The notes below the pieces were generated by a model that had not been told where the DNA came from, did not search any database, and saw only the letters and a list, made by a program, of their open reading frames with translations. The position numbers were made by a program, and so were the translations under genes. Below, in pieces: positions 60,723 through 64,000 of a stretch of DNA of 64,000 bases (positions are counted from its first letter, which is position 1; each line of letters begins with the position of its first letter). The stretch lies in NCBI GenBank assembly GCA_910575615.1, contig CAJTEX010000015.1, positions 1 through 64,000 of the forward strand, written 5' to 3'. Origin of the DNA: Bacteroidales bacterium (GTDB lineage: Bacteria; Bacteroidota; Bacteroidia; Bacteroidales; Muribaculaceae).

Positions 60723-62168
60723 TTATTCTTCTTCCTGGTGGTCGGCGCGGTAGGCCTCGTCGGGATGGCTGCCTGAGCCGTCGAAACAGTGGGTGCAGAC
60801 ACGGCATTTGGGCAGCCCGATGCTCTTCACCATGTCATCAAGCTTGCTGAAACGGAGGGTCGAAAGGCCCAGACGACGGGCGATTTCCTCCACCATGCGT
60901 TCATACTGCGGAGTGCCGGCGGTGGCGTAAAGTTCGAGGTTTGCCTTGTCGTCACCTTCGAAGTCTTTGATTATCTGGCGGGTGATAAGCTCCATATCGC
61001 TCTTTGAGGAGGTGAAGCCGATGAAGGGACAGCCGTAAACCAGAGGCGGACATGAGATGCGGGCGTGGACCTCTTTCGCGCCACAGCCGAAGAAGGTGCG
61101 CACATTGTCGCGCAGCTGGGTGCCGCGTACTATGGAGTCGTCACAGAACACCACTCGCTTGCCGTTGAGGATGGCGCGGTTGGGGATGAGCTTCATCTTG
61201 GCGACGAGGTCGCGGCGCGACTGGTTGCCGGGGGTGAACGAGCGGGGCCATGTGGGGGTGTATTTCAACACCGCGCGCTGGTAGGGGATGCCGCGCCCCT
61301 CGGCGTAACCAAGGGCGTGGCCCACGCCGGAGTCGGGGATGCCGCATACACAGTCGGCCTCCGTGGGGTCTTTCTCGCCCATCGTCTTGCCGCCGGCCTC
61401 GCGCATGGCCTCGGTGTTGATGCCGAGGTAGTCGCTCGCGGGGAACCCGTAATAGACCCATAGGAACGAGCATATCTGCTCGCGGTGTCCAGGGGCCTGC
61501 AGCTGCTCCAGTGAGTCGGGGCGCAGCCTGACGATTTCGCCGGGACCGAGGTCGCGCACCACCTCATAGTCGAGGTTGGGGAATGCCGAGGTCTCGGAGG
61601 TCGCGGCGTAGGCGCCCGGTTTGTGGCCTATTATTATAGGTGTGCGGCCAAGATAGTCGCGGGCGGCGATGATGCCGTCTTCGGTCAGGATTAACATCGA
61701 GCATGAGCCTTTGATTTTGCGGTAGACGAGGTTTATGCCGTCCACGAAATCCTTGCCCATGTTGATGAGCAGGGCCACAAGCTCGGTCTGGTTGATTTTG
61801 TTGGCCGACAGCTCGCTGAAATGATGCCCCTCGGCAATCAGCTCGTCGGCGATTTCACGCAGGTTGTTGATTTTAGCGACGGTGACCACGGCGTAACGCC
61901 CCAGATGGGAGTTGACGATGATCGGCTGCGGGTCGGTGTCGCTGATCACGCCGATACCCTGGTTCCCGACAAACGAATCGAGTTCATCCTCGAATTTCGA
62001 GCGGAAATAGTCGCGTTCAAGTTTGTGGATTTTGCGGTTGAAACCCTCCTCGGGGTCGAAAGTCACCATGCCGGCACGTTTGGTGCCGAGGTGTGAGTTG
62101 TAGTCAGTGCCGTAAAAAAGGTCATTGACACACGGCTTTGCCATTGCGGCACCGAAGAAACCTCCCAT
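60723..62168 (-). CDS. purF: PurF-like amidophosphoribosyltransferase without N-terminal Cys
   Basis: About 481 residues from the ATG at 62168 (MGGFFGAA); an in-frame upstream Met at 62201 would add 11 residues. The phosphoribosyltransferase half is intact: PRPP loop VVFCDDSIVRGTQLRDN, CGIPDSGVG and KYTPTWPRSFTPGNQ. The N-terminal Ntn-glutaminase half is present but starts MGGFFG where PurF has MCGIVG, so the catalytic Cys is replaced by Gly, and the HRGQ segment reads LGTKRAG. It may use free ammonia or a separate glutaminase, or have another role. Its -7 box is at 62272-62279. Confidence 0.85.
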   Translation of the reverse strand: MGGFFGAAMAKPCVNDLFYGTDYNSHLGTKRAGMVTFDPEEGFNRKIHKLERDYFRSKFEDELDSFVGNQGIGVISDTDPQPIIVNSHLGRYAVVTVAKINNLREIADELIAEGHHFSELSANKINQTELVALLINMGKDFVDGINLVYRKIKGSCSMLILTEDGIIAARDYLGRTPIIIGHKPGAYAATSETSAFPNLDYEVVRDLGPGEIVRLRPDSLEQLQAPGHREQICSFLWVYYGFPASDYLGINTEAMREAGGKTMGEKDPTEADCVCGIPDSGVGHALGYAEGRGIPYQRAVLKYTPTWPRSFTPGNQSRRDLVAKMKLIPNRAILNGKRVVFCDDSIVRGTQLRDNVRTFFGCGAKEVHARISCPPLVYGCPFIGFTSSKSDMELITRQIIKDFEGDDKANLELYATAGTPQYERMVEEIARRLGLSTLRFSKLDDMVKSIGLPKCRVCTHCFDGSGSHPDEAYRADHQEEE

Positions 62169-62271
62169 ATCGAAAACAAATAGTCTGTTGGCCGCTGGCA
62201 ACCAATGAGATAAGCATATGTGACAACCTTGTCTGCCTGTGGCCGTTAACTGTGAAACCTAAAAGATGGCG

Positions 62272-62321
62272 CAAAGTTACGAAAAATCCCGTTGCGGCCA
62301 ATGACCGCGACGGGATTTTTT
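62272..62321 (-). promoter_or_regulatory. Terminator of the PBP gene followed by the purF-like promoter
   Basis: An aaaatcccgt/acgggatttt stem with T-runs on both strands (62282-62321) ends the PBP transcript. Next to it is a minus-strand -7 box TAACTTTG (62272-62279) for the purF-like gene. Confidence 0.6.
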
Positions 62322-62372
62322 AATGGTTTTTTATGGGTGTCTCACATAGGCGAGAGCTATCTTCTGGCAATG

Positions 62373-64000
62373 TCAGTCGAAGATGTCTGAAATGGTCTCC
62401 TCTGCGTCATAAGACTCCTCCACATAGTCATAGAACTCCTTGTCGCAAACCTGCGAGAAGTCGGTCTCGAAACGTGTGTTCTGGCTGTAAGGCAGGCGGT
62501 TGTCGGCATAGACCTTGCGCAGGTATAGGCCCACAATCGGGAGGGCCGCCGCCGCGCCCTGGCCGCTGGCCATCGAGTTGAAGTGGATGAAGCGTTCCTC
62601 GCCACCTACCCACGCGCCGTTGACCAGCTCGGGAGAGAAGGCCATGAACCACGCGTCGGAGTTGTAGTTGGTGGTGCCGGTCTTGCCTCCCATCTCGGCA
62701 GTGATGTTGTAAGGGGGGCGGCGCAGGCGGTTGGCCGTTCCGGAGTCTACGACATTGAGCAGCATGGAGAGGATTTTGGCGTAGGCCGCCTCTGAAATCA
62801 CCTCGGTGTGGCGGGTGGAGAACTCGGATATGACATTGCCGTTGGCATCGGAAATCGATGTCACATACAGCGGATCTGCCCTCATGCCGTTGTTGGCATA
62901 TGCGGTGTAGGCCCCTACCATCTCGCGGATGGAGACCTCGCATGACCCGAGGCATATCGACATCACCGGGGTGAGGGTATTGGTGATGCCGAAGTTGTGC
63001 ATGTTTCTCACGAGTGTCTGCGGAGACAGCTGCTCCATGAGGCGCGCCGAAATCCAGTTGTTGGAGTAGGTGAGTGCCCATCTGAGGTCGACCATCTCCC
63101 CGACGCGCGCGTGGCCCGAGTTGCGCGGTGCCCAGGGGCGTCCGCTCTCGTCGATGATTACCGGCTGGGCGTTGAGCATGCGGTCACAGGGGGTGAATCC
63201 CTCCTCCATCGCGTATGTGTAGAGGAATGGTTTGATGGTCGAGCCAATCTGGCGTCGCCCGGTGGCGACCATGTCATACTGGAAGAAGGAGAAATTCGGG
63301 CCGCCTACATATGCCTTGACATAGCCGTTGCGGGGGTCCATCGACATGAAACCTGTGCGCAGGAAATGCTTCTGGTAGATAAGCGAGTCGCGCGGGGTCA
63401 TGACCGTGTCCACCACCCCGTGGTATGAGAAGACATTCATCTCGCGGGGGGTGTTGAACGCCTGCGAGATTTCCTCCTCCGAGGCTCCGGCCTTCTTCAT
63501 CACCCGGTATCGGTCGGTCTGCTTTATGGCCTTGTTGATGAGCGAAGCCACCGAGACCTTGCCAAGTTCCTCGCCGTTGGAGGTGTATGGGGCGTTGCGC
63601 GACCCGCGTTTCTCCCTGAAGAAAGCCGCCTGCAGCGACGACATGTGTTCCTGCACGGCCTCTTCGGCATAACGCTGCATACGGGAGTCTATCGTGGTGT
63701 GTATCTTCAGGCCGTCGGTGTACAGGTCATATTTGGTGCCGTCGGGCTTGGGGTTCTTCTCGATCCATCCGAAGAGGGGATTTGTCTCCCAGGCAATGGA
63801 GTCGTCGATGTATTTCTGTTTCTCCCACCCGCGGTAGTTGGCCAGTTCGGGCTTCTTGGCTGTCAGTATGCGGCGCAGCTCCTCGCGGAAATATGGCGCG
63901 AGACCCTCCTTGTGGTCTACGCGGTTGAAGTGGAGCGTCAGCGGCAGCTGCTTGAGTGAGTCAAGCTCGGCCTTGGTGATTTTGTCATTCTTGTACATCT
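62373..64000 (-). CDS. Class A penicillin-binding protein (PBP1A-like), partial
   Basis: The last 541 codons of a bifunctional peptidoglycan synthase; the 5' part, including the glycosyltransferase domain, lies beyond the window. The transpeptidase domain has the active-site Ser in RQIGSTIKPFLYTYA, SxN in YSNNWISARL and the KTG box in MGGKTGTTNY. The end is Asp/Glu-rich (EESYDAEETISDIFD). A beta-lactam target that cross-links the cell wall in the periplasm. Confidence 0.93.
   Translation of the reverse strand, partial: MYKNDKITKAELDSLKQLPLTLHFNRVDHKEGLAPYFREELRRILTAKKPELANYRGWEKQKYIDDSIAWETNPLFGWIEKNPKPDGTKYDLYTDGLKIHTTIDSRMQRYAEEAVQEHMSSLQAAFFREKRGSRNAPYTSNGEELGKVSVASLINKAIKQTDRYRVMKKAGASEEEISQAFNTPREMNVFSYHGVVDTVMTPRDSLIYQKHFLRTGFMSMDPRNGYVKAYVGGPNFSFFQYDMVATGRRQIGSTIKPFLYTYAMEEGFTPCDRMLNAQPVIIDESGRPWAPRNSGHARVGEMVDLRWALTYSNNWISARLMEQLSPQTLVRNMHNFGITNTLTPVMSICLGSCEVSIREMVGAYTAYANNGMRADPLYVTSISDANGNVISEFSTRHTEVISEAAYAKILSMLLNVVDSGTANRLRRPPYNITAEMGGKTGTTNYNSDAWFMAFSPELVNGAWVGGEERFIHFNSMASGQGAAAALPIVGLYLRKVYADNRLPYSQNTRFETDFSQVCDKEFYDYVEESYDAEETISDIFD

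Overview
The window reads as chromosome from a Bacteroidales bacterium, most likely a gut Muribaculaceae- or Bacteroides-like organism. The support is Bacteroidetes -7 promoter boxes (TAnnTTTG) before many genes, few Shine-Dalgarno sequences, and typical family members: a GH97 enzyme, a DUF6377 regulator, DUF3109, and a Pit transporter with a DUF47 tail. No sequence search was possible, so the taxon is an inference.

Left part (1-36.9 kb): a tRNA-Leu(CAG) gene on the minus strand at 36911-36991 has been the landing site for a stack of integrative elements. The last bases of the tRNA, ggtgcccagaacag(ga), recur at 3540 and 21072. Island B (about 21.07-36.91 kb) carries a tyrosine recombinase, a YhcG-type nuclease, an excisionase-like HTH protein, and an operon with a DnaB-like helicase, HsdM, HsdS, HsdR, a membrane KAP ATPase and RhuM. 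Island A (about 3.54-21.07 kb) carries a tyrosine recombinase, a tightly overlapping defence operon, a mobilisation/replication block (HTH, AAA ATPase, primase, DUF3408-like protein, MobC-like protein, relaxase, candidate oriT) and a small lipoprotein operon. The defence operon holds an HTH controller, a type IIG restriction-methylation enzyme, a second N6-adenine methyltransferase, and a Gabija-like OLD nuclease and UvrD helicase. Sequence left of 3540 (an IS4-family transposase and a degenerate NtrC-like regulator) looks like the right end of a third island, C. All three right ends share one plan: a pair of short repeats 11 bp apart, then a hairpin, then the core site, with the first repeat 74-75 bp from the core. 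The repeat sequence is particular to each island.

The least explained signals are a compact, pseudoknot-capable leader RNA ending in a terminator just before the dnaB-hsd operon, two 30-bp perfect palindromes inside the YhcG nuclease gene, a well-formed three-way-junction repeat just after that gene, and the fused type IIG/Gabija operon.

Right part (36.9-64 kb): ordinary, more GC-rich backbone. It begins with an IS whose transposase carries an amber codon exactly at the catalytic glutamate, and a 190-bp polypurine tract. Housekeeping genes follow: a SIMPL protein, tRNA-Arg(TCT), queC, dapA, a DUF3109 protein, pepT-miaA, a LytTR regulator with its LytS-like kinase, folP-cdaA, an acyl-CoA synthetase, an HsdR_N-domain protein, a DUF6377 regulator, a GH97 glycosidase, a response regulator/kinase pair beside a phosphate transporter, a CBS-domain membrane protein, a PurF-like enzyme without the N-terminal cysteine, and a partial class A penicillin-binding protein that runs off the window.
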